Assembly: GCA_002500765.1 (NCBI GenBank)
Contig: DLSX01000209.1
Location: forward strand, 1 to 25,591
Length of the DNA: 25,591 nt
Direction: 5' to 3'
Source: Neorhizobium sp. UBA7851
Lineage (GTDB): Bacteria > Pseudomonadota > Alphaproteobacteria > Rhizobiales > Rhizobiaceae
A program made the translations under genes and the position numbers. Under the pieces are notes generated by a model. The model saw only the letters and a program-made list of their open reading frames with translations, was not told where the DNA came from and searched no databases. Below are positions 14,379 to 21,566 of the stretch, in pieces; the first letter of the stretch is position 1; the number at the start of each line of letters is the position of its first letter.

Positions 14379-15134
14379 ATGCTTGAGATCAAGAACCTGC
14401 ACGCCCGTATCGCCGAAGACGGTACCGAGATCATCCGCGGCCTGAACCTGACCGTGAAGCCGGGCGAGATTGCCGCCATCATGGGGCCGAACGGCTCTGG
14501 CAAGTCGACCCTGTCCTATATCCTGTCGGGTCGCGAGGACTATGAAGTCACCGAGGGCGACATCACCTATAACGGCGAGAGCATTCTCGAACTCGATCCG
14601 GCCGAGCGTGCCTCCAAGGGCATCTTCCTCGCGTTCCAGTATCCGGTCGAAATTCCGGGCGTCGCGACCATGCAGTTCCTCAAGGTGGCGATGAACGAGC
14701 AGCGCAAGGCGCGCGGTGAAGAAGAGCTGACGACGCCGGACTTCATGCGCCGCGTCAAGGAAGCTGCCGAACAGCTGAAGATCGATCCGGCCATGCTGCG
14801 CCGTCCGCTCAATGTCGGTTTCTCCGGCGGTGAAAAGAAGCGCGCTGAAATCCTGCAGATGGCACTGCTCGAGCCGACGCTCTGCATCCTCGACGAAACC
14901 GATTCGGGTCTCGACATCGATGCGCTCAAGATCGTTGCCGACGGCGTCAACGCGCTGCGCTCGCCCGATCGTGCCGTGATCGTCATCACCCACTACCAGC
15001 GCCTGCTCGACTACATCGTGCCGGACACCGTCCACGTCCTCTACAAGGGCCAGATCATCCGTTCGGGTGAGAAGGAACTTGCCCATGAGCTGGAAGCGAA
15101 TGGTTATGCCGACGTGATCGGGACTGCGGCCTGA
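14379..15134 (+). CDS. sufC: Fe-S cluster assembly ATPase SufC
   Basis: A 251-residue ABC-type ATPase without membrane domains that drives conformational change in SufBC2D. The Walker A motif is GPNGSGKST (36-44), the Q-loop is Q87 in AFQYPVEI, the signature is FSGGEKKRAEI (148-158), the Walker B with catalytic glutamate is CILDETDSGLD (E173), and the switch histidine is H205 in THYQRLL. These match SufC and not a transporter ATPase. The ATG at 14379 has AGAGGA 8 nt upstream. SufD follows 20 bp downstream. Confidence 0.97.
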   Translation: MLEIKNLHARIAEDGTEIIRGLNLTVKPGEIAAIMGPNGSGKSTLSYILSGREDYEVTEGDITYNGESILELDPAERASKGIFLAFQYPVEIPGVATMQFLKVAMNEQRKARGEEELTTPDFMRRVKEAAEQLKIDPAMLRRPLNVGFSGGEKKRAEILQMALLEPTLCILDETDSGLDIDALKIVADGVNALRSPDRAVIVITHYQRLLDYIVPDTVHVLYKGQIIRSGEKELAHELEANGYADVIGTAA

Positions 15135-15154
15135 TACCGGGAAGGATTTTTGGC

Positions 15155-16438
15155 ATGAACATCCAGACAAATCAGCCCGCGGCCAAGCTCACGACTGCCG
15201 AAACGGCACTGGTCGAGGCTTTCGCGGCTCAGATCGGCGAACTGCCCGGCAACGGCGCGGTCACCGGCACCCGCGACCGGCTGCTCGATGACCTGAAGAC
15301 GGCAGGTCTCCCGACCCGCCGCATCGAATCCTGGCACTATACCGACCTGAAGAACCTGCTGCGCTCGGTTCCGGAGCGGGTCGCCGGCGCTGCGATCGAT
15401 CCGATCGCGCCGCTGGTCAAGGGATCCACGGTTCTTTCCGTCCTGCAGGGGGAAACCGATGCGACCCCGTCGATCGATGGCGTAACGGTTTCGGCCTTCC
15501 GCGATCAGCTGACCGATGGTTCCGCCGTCGCCGGCCTGACCGCACTCGACAAGGACGACGCGATCGGCCGATTGAACGGCAGTTTCGTGCGTGACGGCCT
15601 GGCGCTTGCCATTCCGGCAAACGCGGAGATCGAAACCCCGGTAGAGCTGCAGGCGCTCCACGGCGAGGGCCAGATCCATACACGCTTTCCGGTTTCCTTC
15701 GGCGCAGGCTCCAAGGCAACGATCGTCGAGCGTCACCGGTCGCAGACTGAAGCGGCAGCGCTCGTGTCCTCGATCAGTGACATCACGCTGGAAGATGGCG
15801 CCGAGATCACCTGGATCATCCTGCAGCAGCAGGGTGCAGCCGATACGCATTTGGCGCAGATCCGCGCCAGGCTCGGTGCAGAGGCGAAGCTTCGCCTTTA
15901 TGTCGTCAATGCCGGTGGCAAGCTGGTGCGCCAGGAACTTCGCATCGAGGTTCAGGGCGAGGGTGCCGAGCTGACGCTGCGCGGCGTCAACCTGCTCGGC
16001 GGCGACAGCCACACGGACGTCACGCTGGTGCTCGGCCATAACGTGCCGCATACCAACTCGACGGAAACCTTCCGCAACGTCGTGTTCGACAAGGCAAGCG
16101 GCGTCTTCCAGGGCATGATCCGGGTCGCACAGGATGCGCAGAAGACCGACGCGAAGATGGCCTGCAACACGCTGCTGATGTCCGATGACGGCGATTTCTC
16201 CGTCAAGCCGGAACTCGAAATCTTCGCCGACGACGTGATCTGCGGTCATGGTGCGACGGTTGCCGATATCGACCGCAACCATCTCTTCTACCTGATGGCG
16301 CGCGGCGTTCCGGAAAACAAGGCGCGCGCCATGCTGGTGAACGCCTTCGTCGCCGAGATCGTCGAGGAACTCGAGGAAGAGGCGCTGGTCGAGCCGCTGG
16401 AAGAAATCATTTCCACCTGGCTAGACAAGCACGCCTGA
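15155..16438 (+). CDS. sufD: Fe-S cluster assembly protein SufD
   Basis: A 427-residue SufD, paralogue of SufB and its partner in the SufBC2D scaffold, implicated in iron supply to the nascent cluster. The N-terminal helical part contains the motif RRIESWHYTDLKNLL. The C-terminal half has the beta-helix core and the SufD signature: NCKL-like ACNTLLMSDDGDFSVKPELEIFADDVICGHGATV, shown here only as its key residues, with cysteine and HGAT histidine present near residues 350-370. The C-terminus FVAEIVEELEEEALVEPLE is typical. ATG at 15155 is preceded by GGGAAGGA at about 8 nt. A RIME-like element separates it from sufS1. Confidence 0.95.
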   Translation: MNIQTNQPAAKLTTAETALVEAFAAQIGELPGNGAVTGTRDRLLDDLKTAGLPTRRIESWHYTDLKNLLRSVPERVAGAAIDPIAPLVKGSTVLSVLQGETDATPSIDGVTVSAFRDQLTDGSAVAGLTALDKDDAIGRLNGSFVRDGLALAIPANAEIETPVELQALHGEGQIHTRFPVSFGAGSKATIVERHRSQTEAAALVSSISDITLEDGAEITWIILQQQGAADTHLAQIRARLGAEAKLRLYVVNAGGKLVRQELRIEVQGEGAELTLRGVNLLGGDSHTDVTLVLGHNVPHTNSTETFRNVVFDKASGVFQGMIRVAQDAQKTDAKMACNTLLMSDDGDFSVKPELEIFADDVICGHGATVADIDRNHLFYLMARGVPENKARAMLVNAFVAEIVEELEEEALVEPLEEIISTWLDKHA

Positions 16439-16470
16439 TAGGACTGACGGAGGGGGCCGCACGTCCCCTT

Positions 16471-16574
16471 CGTCATGCTCGTTCTCGGGTTTGACCCGAG
16501 GATGTCTCGAGTGTCTGCGACGGTTGAACTGGTTGCAACGGGATTGGATCCTCGGCACAAGGCCGAGGATGACG
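16471..16574 (+). repeat. RIME-like two-hairpin element between sufD and sufS1
   Basis: A 104-bp element with inverted outer ends, CGTCATGCTCG (16471-16481) and CGAGGATGACG (16564-16574), 10 of 11 complementary. Two inner hairpins are present: CTCGGG/CCCGAG with a TTTGA loop (16484-16500), and ATCCTCGGC/GCCGAGGAT with an ACAAG loop (16548-16570). The size and the two palindromes fit the rhizobial intergenic mosaic element (RIME1 is about 108 bp). The sequences around TTTGACCCGAGGAT and CTCGGCACAAGGCCGAGG are ones I recall as dispersed in Rhizobiaceae genomes. Confidence 0.75.
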
Positions 16575-16658
16575 CAGTGCGGATGGCGACGTGTCGATGC
16601 CGATCATAACTGCGATCTCTACGGGACTTCGCCCAAGAGCGATATGAAAGGGTCTGCA

Positions 16659-17903
16659 ATGGACCAGACGACACCACTGGCCGCCTATGACGTCGAAGCC
16701 ATCAGGCGGGACTTTCCGATCCTGTCGACGACGGTGCATGGCAACAAACCGCTGGTCTATCTCGACAACGGCGCTTCGGCACAGAAGCCGCAGCAGGTGA
16801 TCGATGCGATCAGCCATGCCTATTCCAACGAATATGCCAATGTGCATCGCGGCCTGCATTTTCTTTCCAACGCCGCGACCGACGCCTATGAGGCCGCGCG
16901 CGAGAAGGTGCGCCGCTTCCTCAATGCCGGTTCGGTGGACGAGATCATCTTCACCAGCAATTCGACCTCGGCGATCAACACGGTCGCCTATGGTTACGGC
17001 ATGCCGCATATCGGCGAGGGCGACGAGATCGTCATCACGATCATGGAACACCATTCCAACATCGTGCCGTGGCATTTCATCCGCGAGCGCCAGGGCGCCA
17101 GGATCACCTGGGTGCCGGTCGATGACGACGGCGCGTTCCATATCGAGGATTTCGAGCGTGCGCTGACCGACAAGACCAAGATGGTCGCCGTCACGCATAT
17201 GTCGAATGCGCTCGGCACGGTCGTGCCGGTGAAAGAGATTTGCCGCATCGCTCACGAGCGCGGCATTCCCGTCCTCGTCGACGGCAGCCAGAGCGCCGTA
17301 CATATGCCGATCGACGTCAGGGACATCGACTGCGACTGGTTCGTCATGACCGGCCACAAGCTCTACGGCCCGTCCGGGATCGGTGTGCTCTACGGCAAGA
17401 TGGATCGACTGAAGGAGATGCGGCCGTTCCAGGGCGGCGGCGAGATGATCGTCGAGGTGGCCGAGGATTTCGTCACTTATAACGAGCCGCCACACCGGTT
17501 CGAAGCTGGCACGCCGCCGATCGTGCAGGCGATCGGTCTCGGTTATGCGCTGGACTACATGGACAAGGTCGGACGCGCGGCAATAGCCGCTCATGAGGCC
17601 GATCTGACGGCTTATGCCACCGAACGGCTGCAGGCGATCAACTCCTTGCGCATCATCGGCAACGCGGCGGGCAAGGGTGCGATCTTCTCCTTCGAACTTG
17701 CCGGCATCCATGCCCATGACGTATCGATGGTGATCGACCGCCGCGGCGTTGCCGTGCGTGCCGGCACCCATTGCGCCATGCCGCTCTTGAAACGCTTTGG
17801 CGTCACATCCACATGCCGTGCATCGTTCGGCATGTATAATACCCGTGCCGAAGTCGACGCGCTCGCCGATGCGCTCGATTATGCGCGCAATTTCTTTGCC
17901 TGA
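16659..17903 (+). CDS. sufS1: cysteine desulfurase SufS (SufS/CsdA class)
   Basis: A 414-residue PLP-dependent cysteine desulfurase of group II. The PLP lysine is K234 (MTGHKLYGPSG), H131 lies in MEHHSNIVPW, and the persulfide cysteine is C372 in RAGTHCAMPL, the SufS form of the loop. SufS enzymes normally pass sulfur to SufE or SufU; no sufE is in this window. The start at 16659 gives MDQTTPLAAYDVEAIRRDFP, the family N-terminus, with AAAGGG about 7 nt upstream. The longer open frame upstream runs through the repeat element and is not credible. It is followed 15 bp later by the DUF59 gene. Confidence 0.95.
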   Translation: MDQTTPLAAYDVEAIRRDFPILSTTVHGNKPLVYLDNGASAQKPQQVIDAISHAYSNEYANVHRGLHFLSNAATDAYEAAREKVRRFLNAGSVDEIIFTSNSTSAINTVAYGYGMPHIGEGDEIVITIMEHHSNIVPWHFIRERQGARITWVPVDDDGAFHIEDFERALTDKTKMVAVTHMSNALGTVVPVKEICRIAHERGIPVLVDGSQSAVHMPIDVRDIDCDWFVMTGHKLYGPSGIGVLYGKMDRLKEMRPFQGGGEMIVEVAEDFVTYNEPPHRFEAGTPPIVQAIGLGYALDYMDKVGRAAIAAHEADLTAYATERLQAINSLRIIGNAAGKGAIFSFELAGIHAHDVSMVIDRRGVAVRAGTHCAMPLLKRFGVTSTCRASFGMYNTRAEVDALADALDYARNFFA

Positions 17904-17918
17904 GGATTCTTGTAGGCC

Positions 17919-18293
17919 ATGGACCAAGACATACCAAAGTGGGACGCCCGCGAAGGGATCATCGAATCCGCCATTCCCGCGGACGAGCTGGAGCGCCTGT
18001 CGGATGATATCATCGCGGCGCTGAAGACCGTATACGACCCGGAAATCCCGGCGGATATTTTCGAGCTCGGGCTGATCTACAAGATCGACATCGAGGACGA
18101 CCGCATGGTCAAGATCGCCATGACGCTGACCGCCCCCGGTTGCCCGGTTGCCGGCGAAATGCCGGGCTGGGTGGAAAATGCGGTGAGCGCGGTTCAGGGC
18201 GTATCCGGTGTCGAAGTCGAAATGACCTTCGATCCGCCGTGGACGCCGGAGCGCATGTCGGAAGAAGCGCAGGTCGCGGTCGGCTGGTATTGA
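17919..18293 (+). CDS. sufX: SUF system DUF59/MIP18-like protein
   Basis: A 124-residue protein of the DUF59 (MIP18/PaaD/SufT-like) family, which supports maturation of Fe-S proteins. Key motifs are YDPEIPADIFELGLIY (39-54), the cysteine in TLTAPGCPVAGEMP (C75), and FDPPWTPERMSEEA near the C-terminus. Length is normal for the operon-encoded form. ATG at 17919 has only a weak GTAGG in front, consistent with close coupling to sufS1. The name sufX is the one used for this gene in the Agrobacterium operon; sufT is sometimes used for related genes. Confidence 0.9.
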   Translation: MDQDIPKWDAREGIIESAIPADELERLSDDIIAALKTVYDPEIPADIFELGLIYKIDIEDDRMVKIAMTLTAPGCPVAGEMPGWVENAVSAVQGVSGVEVEMTFDPPWTPERMSEEAQVAVGWY

Positions 18294-18370
18294 TAGCTTA
18301 GGCCGCTGCGACTAAATTGATTGTCAGAAACGCCGGGCCTTGAACCCGGTTGTGGAAGAGGAATGAGCCG

Positions 18371-18760
18371 ATGGGCTTTGCAGTGATGACCATGACCGAT
18401 GCGGCGGCAGACCGCGTCAACCAGATCGTTTCCAATTCCGGTCCGGATGCCAAGGGCATACGCGTCGGGATCAAGAAGGGCGGTTGCGCCGGCATGGAAT
18501 ACACGATCGATCTTGTCACCGAGGCGAACACCAAGGATGACCTGATCGAACATGGCGGTGCAAAGGTATGGATCGAACCTTCGGCCGTGCTCTATCTTCT
18601 CGGCACCCAGATGGATTTCGAAATCACCAGGATGCGCTCAGGCTTCACCTTCGTGAACCCGAACCAGACCTCGGCCTGCGGCTGCGGTGAATCTGTCGAA
18701 TTGAAGCCCGCCGATCTTGCGGCGCTTGCCAAACAGCGCGAAACGGGCGTCAGCGCCTGA
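18371..18760 (+). CDS. sufA: A-type Fe-S carrier protein SufA/IscA
   Basis: A 129-residue A-type carrier that receives a cluster from SufBCD and delivers it to target proteins. The three conserved ligands are C39 (KKGGCAGMEY), C103 and C105 (SACGCGES). The C-terminal extension after CGCG is about 24 residues. The chosen ATG at 18371 has GAAGAGGA about 8 nt upstream; a longer TTG start at 18350 lacks such support. It is the last gene of the operon and is followed directly by an intrinsic terminator. The 77-bp gap before it holds a short hairpin-prone stretch (CCGGGCCTTGAACCCGG) but no gene. Confidence 0.95.
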   Translation: MGFAVMTMTDAAADRVNQIVSNSGPDAKGIRVGIKKGGCAGMEYTIDLVTEANTKDDLIEHGGAKVWIEPSAVLYLLGTQMDFEITRMRSGFTFVNPNQTSACGCGESVELKPADLAALAKQRETGVSA

Positions 18761-18761
18761 A

Positions 18762-18799
18762 GAGGAACCGGACCATTCGGTTCCTCGCGCTCAGTTTTT
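18762..18799 (+). terminator. intrinsic terminator of the suf operon
   Basis: A perfect 9-bp stem GAGGAACCG/CGGTTCCTC (18762-18770 with 18778-18786) with a 7-nt loop, followed by TTTTTA after a short spacer. It begins at the sufA stop codon. Confidence 0.8.
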
Positions 18800-18915
18800 A
18801 GCAGGCCTCCCGTCTCGCAATCCCGACGGCATCTGTTTGCAGATACCAAGCAGCGGACAAAGGTAACTGTGCACATTCGGCCGAGACATTTGCACGACGC
18901 TGCCCGGTTAGCGCG

Positions 18916-19956
18916 CTACCGTGTCGCAGCGGCAACGAGAGCATCAAAAGTAGCAGCAATCCACTCTGCTCCAGGCAGACCAGCCATAGTATAAATGAGC
19001 GCAGCGCAACTGGCTGCCACGAAGCGAACCACACCTTTCGCAATGAGCTTTACCGCTTCCTTTCTTACTTCTTCAGAGATCTCAAAGACCGTGCGAGAGA
19101 TAAGTGATAGGAGATTCTCGATCGTCCGCCCGAGAGCGTAAATCATCCGCCCATCGGGTTTTTCAAGATTTTCGGTCCAAGCGGCTGTTGTCCGGAGCGC
19201 CTGCGGCACGTCGGCAGTTGCGTAATCCGAGTGGTGATCCAAGAAGTCCGCTAACGCTCTTGCAGACGAAATGAGCGTTTCCGTCTCATTTGGTGAGGTG
19301 TTGGCTGCGAGGGATTGGTGGACAAAGTCTTGCCAGTCAGGAAATTGCGCTAGGTATGAGAACACATTCTGCGCATGCGCAAGCAGAAGAGTGAATAGGT
19401 CTGCCGGCAGTTCGTCTTTCTTCCCTTGCGTCGCCGCTACAAGACTTTGGGTAGCCATGCCCAACTGGACGACCGGCTTACGCTCCTCCAGTCTATTGTG
19501 CACGGATTGAAGCCGCTTAAGGAGTCGCGGGCCTGAGTTGGAGTTGGCCACGTCGTCTATCAACTCGAGGCTTTGCTCTATCAACTCTTCTCGGACATTC
19601 TCCACTGTCTTGTAAGCTTCGGCCGGGGCATTGGAGAACTCTTCCAGCACAACCAATCGAGATTGATTGAACCCGAAACCGAAAGGAGCGATTTTCTGAT
19701 CCGGAATGAGGCGCTCGATGTCAGATGACGGATCACTATTCAACCCAATCCGCATCCCCAGTGACAAATTCCACAATCCGCGCCAAAAATCATCGAAATT
19801 GTCACGAAGTTGACCACCATCATGCCAGAGCATTACGCTCGACAGACGCCGGAGTTCCTGCAGTTCTTCTTGAAGACGATCGAGTTGAAGTGAGCCAAAC
19901 TTTTCAGGGAAAAGCATTGTGTCATCGTAGAGCAACCTGACGCTAGCGATGGCCAC
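18916..19956 (-). CDS. unrecognised protein, 5' end cut by an IS element
   Basis: A 346-codon open frame I cannot assign. The protein is mostly polar and helical, with acidic and Leu-rich stretches (LQLDRLQEELQELRRL; VENVREELIEQSLELIDDV). One hydrophobic region is near the C-terminus (FVAASCAALIYTMAGLPGAE, then FDALVAAA), so it may be membrane-anchored or hairpin-inserted. I see no nucleotide-binding or nuclease motif. The frame begins with a GTG whose first base touches the TA target duplication of the IS element at 19959-20800. No Shine-Dalgarno is left in front. Removing the IS restores an open frame further upstream, so this is probably the larger fragment of a broken gene. Base composition looks AT-richer than the flanking suf and rlpA genes, and codons such as TTA and CTA are used, in line with transfer. 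Confidence 0.55.
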   Translation of the reverse strand: MAIASVRLLYDDTMLFPEKFGSLQLDRLQEELQELRRLSSVMLWHDGGQLRDNFDDFWRGLWNLSLGMRIGLNSDPSSDIERLIPDQKIAPFGFGFNQSRLVVLEEFSNAPAEAYKTVENVREELIEQSLELIDDVANSNSGPRLLKRLQSVHNRLEERKPVVQLGMATQSLVAATQGKKDELPADLFTLLLAHAQNVFSYLAQFPDWQDFVHQSLAANTSPNETETLISSARALADFLDHHSDYATADVPQALRTTAAWTENLEKPDGRMIYALGRTIENLLSLISRTVFEISEEVRKEAVKLIAKGVVRFVAASCAALIYTMAGLPGAEWIAATFDALVAAATR

Positions 19957-19958
19957 TA

Positions 19959-20800
19959 GGGTCGAAACTCAATCAGACTATTGATGAACTTGAATTTCCG
20001 TGATTCCCTGTTTGCGATAACGGGAGTTTTGGATCATGGCAGGCGAATTCTGGTTTGATGACGATCAGTGGGCGGTGATTTCGCCGCTGCTTCCGACCAA
20101 CCAACCCGGCGCTCATCGCACCGACGACCGCCGGGTTATCAGTGGCATCATCCACGTCTTGCGATCTGGTTGCCGATGGCAGGATTGCCCCTCTTGCTAC
20201 GGTCCTTCGACAACTGTCTATAATCGCTTCCATCGCTGGTCCGCTAAAGGGATATGGCGGCGACTGTTCGAAGCTCTGGTGCAAACGACCGAGCGCGACA
20301 TCCATATGATCGACAGCACCACCGCAAAAGCACACCGCTCTGCCGCTGGCGGAAAAGGGGGGCAGATGCCGAGGCAATCGGTCGCTCGCGAGGCGGCAGA
20401 TCGACAAAAATCCATGCTGTTGTCGATGGTTGCGGCCGTCCAGTCGCGTTGCGAATAACGCCTGGGCAACGTGGGGACGCCCCCGTTGCCATTCCACTGC
20501 TTGAGCCTTTGCCTGCGACACACCTGTGTGCAGCAGATACAGCTTACGACAGCGACGCTTTACGTAACTTCCTGACTGCGCGTGGCACGGAACCGGTCAT
20601 TCCCAACAACCCAACCAGAAAGAGGACCAGACCATTCAACCCGGTCGCCTACCGCCGCCGGAATATCATTGAGCGCACATTCTGCCGTCTCAAGGACTGG
20701 AGACGTGTCGCCACACGATACGACAAGCTCATGATCAACTTCGCGGCAACATGCTACATCGCCGCTATCGTCACATGGTGGATCAATTGAGTCTGGAGCC
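19959..20800 (+). mobile_element. IS5-family (IS427-group-like) insertion sequence
   Basis: An 842-bp element with 15-bp imperfect terminal inverted repeats: GGGTCGAAACTCAAT at the left end and, read inward, GGCTCCAGACTCAAT at the right end (12 of 15 identical). It is flanked on both sides by TA (19957-19958 and 20801-20802), the target duplication expected for this group. It encodes one transposase in two overlapping frames. All three catalytic acidic residues are readable, so the copy may be active. Confidence 0.9.
20036..20790 (+). CDS. IS5-family transposase, made by frameshift from two frames
   Basis: The first frame (20036-20458) encodes the N-terminal helix-turn-helix part (WFDDDQWAVISPLLP; RRVISGIIHVLRSGCRWQD) and the first catalytic aspartate in MIDSTTAKAHR. 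The second frame, from about 20362 to 20790, continues with AIGRSRGGRSTKIHAVVDG, the second aspartate in CAADTAYDSDALR, and the catalytic glutamate in RRNIIERTFCRLKDWRR. Joining them needs a -1 shift at the A4G6 run (20353-20362), as is usual for IS427-group elements. The joined product is about 251 residues. Past the shift point the first frame loses all family similarity, which supports frameshifting and not two separate proteins. Confidence 0.9.
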
Positions 20801-20802
20801 TA

Positions 20803-20911
20803 GAAGATTGCTCTTCGCATCGCTATCTAAAAGGCGCGATACTAACTTATGTAACTGCTGCGTCCTGCGGATGCTCTGCTAGATCAGGTTTTGAAGTCGG
20901 CGCGCTTCCAT
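20803..20911 (-). pseudogene. possible 5' remnant of the IS-interrupted unknown gene
   Basis: After in silico removal of the IS and one TA copy, the frame of the unknown protein runs upstream for 26 codons, with the plausible helical sequence QSIRRTQQLHKLVSRLLD then SDAKSNLLV. It then meets an in-frame TAG at 20879-20881. Ten codons further up is an ATG at 20911 (MEARRLQNLI). Between the TAG and the GTG at 19956 there is no ATG, GTG or TTG in frame. The simplest reading is a gene starting at or above 20911 that carries both a nonsense codon and the IS. The alternative is that the GTG is the real start and this stretch is noncoding. Confidence 0.4.
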
Positions 20912-21073
20912 AATTGCTGGCACATCCACAACAGTCGACGTTATTAGTCACGAATAGCACAAAGCTGTTGCGAATAGAGTCCGTATTGGCCCAACTATCC
21001 ACGGCTTTTGATGCTCTAACAAGGCCATGGCAAGCAGCGAAAATCCGCGTAACCACCTGATTTTTTATGAAAA

Positions 21074-21163
21074 TGGCGGAAGAGGTGGGATTCGAACCCA
21101 CGGTACGGTTCCCCGCACGACGGTTTTCAAGACCGTTGCCTTAAACCACTCGGCCACTCTTCC
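21074..21163 (-). tRNA. tRNA-Ser (anticodon UGA)
   Basis: A 90-nt class II tRNA including an encoded CCA end (21074-21076). The acceptor pair is GGAAGAG/CTCTTCC. The anticodon arm reads GGTCTTGAAAACC with anticodon TGA, followed by a long variable arm (TGCGGGGAACCGTA) and the T-arm GGGTTCGAATCCC. It decodes UCA. Its 3' end faces the foreign-looking segment with the IS and the unknown gene, the usual geometry for island integration at a tRNA. Confidence 0.96.
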
Positions 21164-21566
21164 GGACTGTTGCGCTTTATCGCCCCTTGGTCGTTCCGTC
21201 AACGGCGGTGGCGATGGGATAGGACCGCAAGGACGCCAAGCTATGTCCTCTCTACTGCGAGCGCGGCCTTGCCAGAGATGATTCTCTGTCGTCTCGGTGA
21301 GATTTAAGTTAAGGATCAGTATAAAATACGGTATGCTCCGTATTGGAACAGAAGTAAATTTCACTCAATTTACCATTCATTAACCATAAGGCGTTGTATT
21401 TTAATCACTCCACAGATTTTGTTCGCATTTCCGCCACGAACAAAGCAAAACCTGTCCGATATTGAGCCTGATCGAGTTCATCAGGCCGGGGCGATGGTTG
21501 CGAATGGGACGAGGGGCAGGTTGCCCCGCATCATATCCGCACAGTACGATATAGGACGGACGAGTT
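21164..21566. other. 403-bp gene-free region between tRNA-Ser and rlpA-like gene
   Basis: No credible coding frame on either strand. It should hold the tRNA-Ser promoter (minus strand, near 21164-21230) and the promoter of the lipoprotein gene. Visible structure: a perfect 7-bp inverted repeat AATACGG/CCGTATT (21325-21344), and an AT-rich block with TTTACCAT (21369-21376) and TTAACCAT (21380-21387). The latter equals the half site reported for the alphaproteobacterial cell-cycle regulator CtrA. Both are common sequence types, so regulation is only a suggestion. Confidence 0.4.

Noticed and set aside
14565..15070. SufC as an ABC transporter ATPase
   Set aside because: No transmembrane partner in the operon, and the motif details plus position between sufB and sufD fit SufC.
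16473..17927. 484-codon open frame on the minus strand across sufS1
   Set aside because: Antisense shadow of a well-supported gene; no family features and Asp/His/Arg-rich composition.
18800..18915. possible left attachment-site copy of the tRNA-Ser 3' end
   Set aside because: I compared this stretch by eye with the tRNA 3' end and found no matching repeat.
20847..21101. 84-codon minus-strand frame next to the tRNA
   Set aside because: It begins inside the tRNA and is cysteine-rich without pattern. A different frame here continues into the IS-interrupted gene and is more convincing.
21027..21281. 84-codon frame containing GGIRTHGTVPRTTVFKTVALNHSATLP
   Set aside because: This is the familiar false translation across a tRNA-Ser gene.
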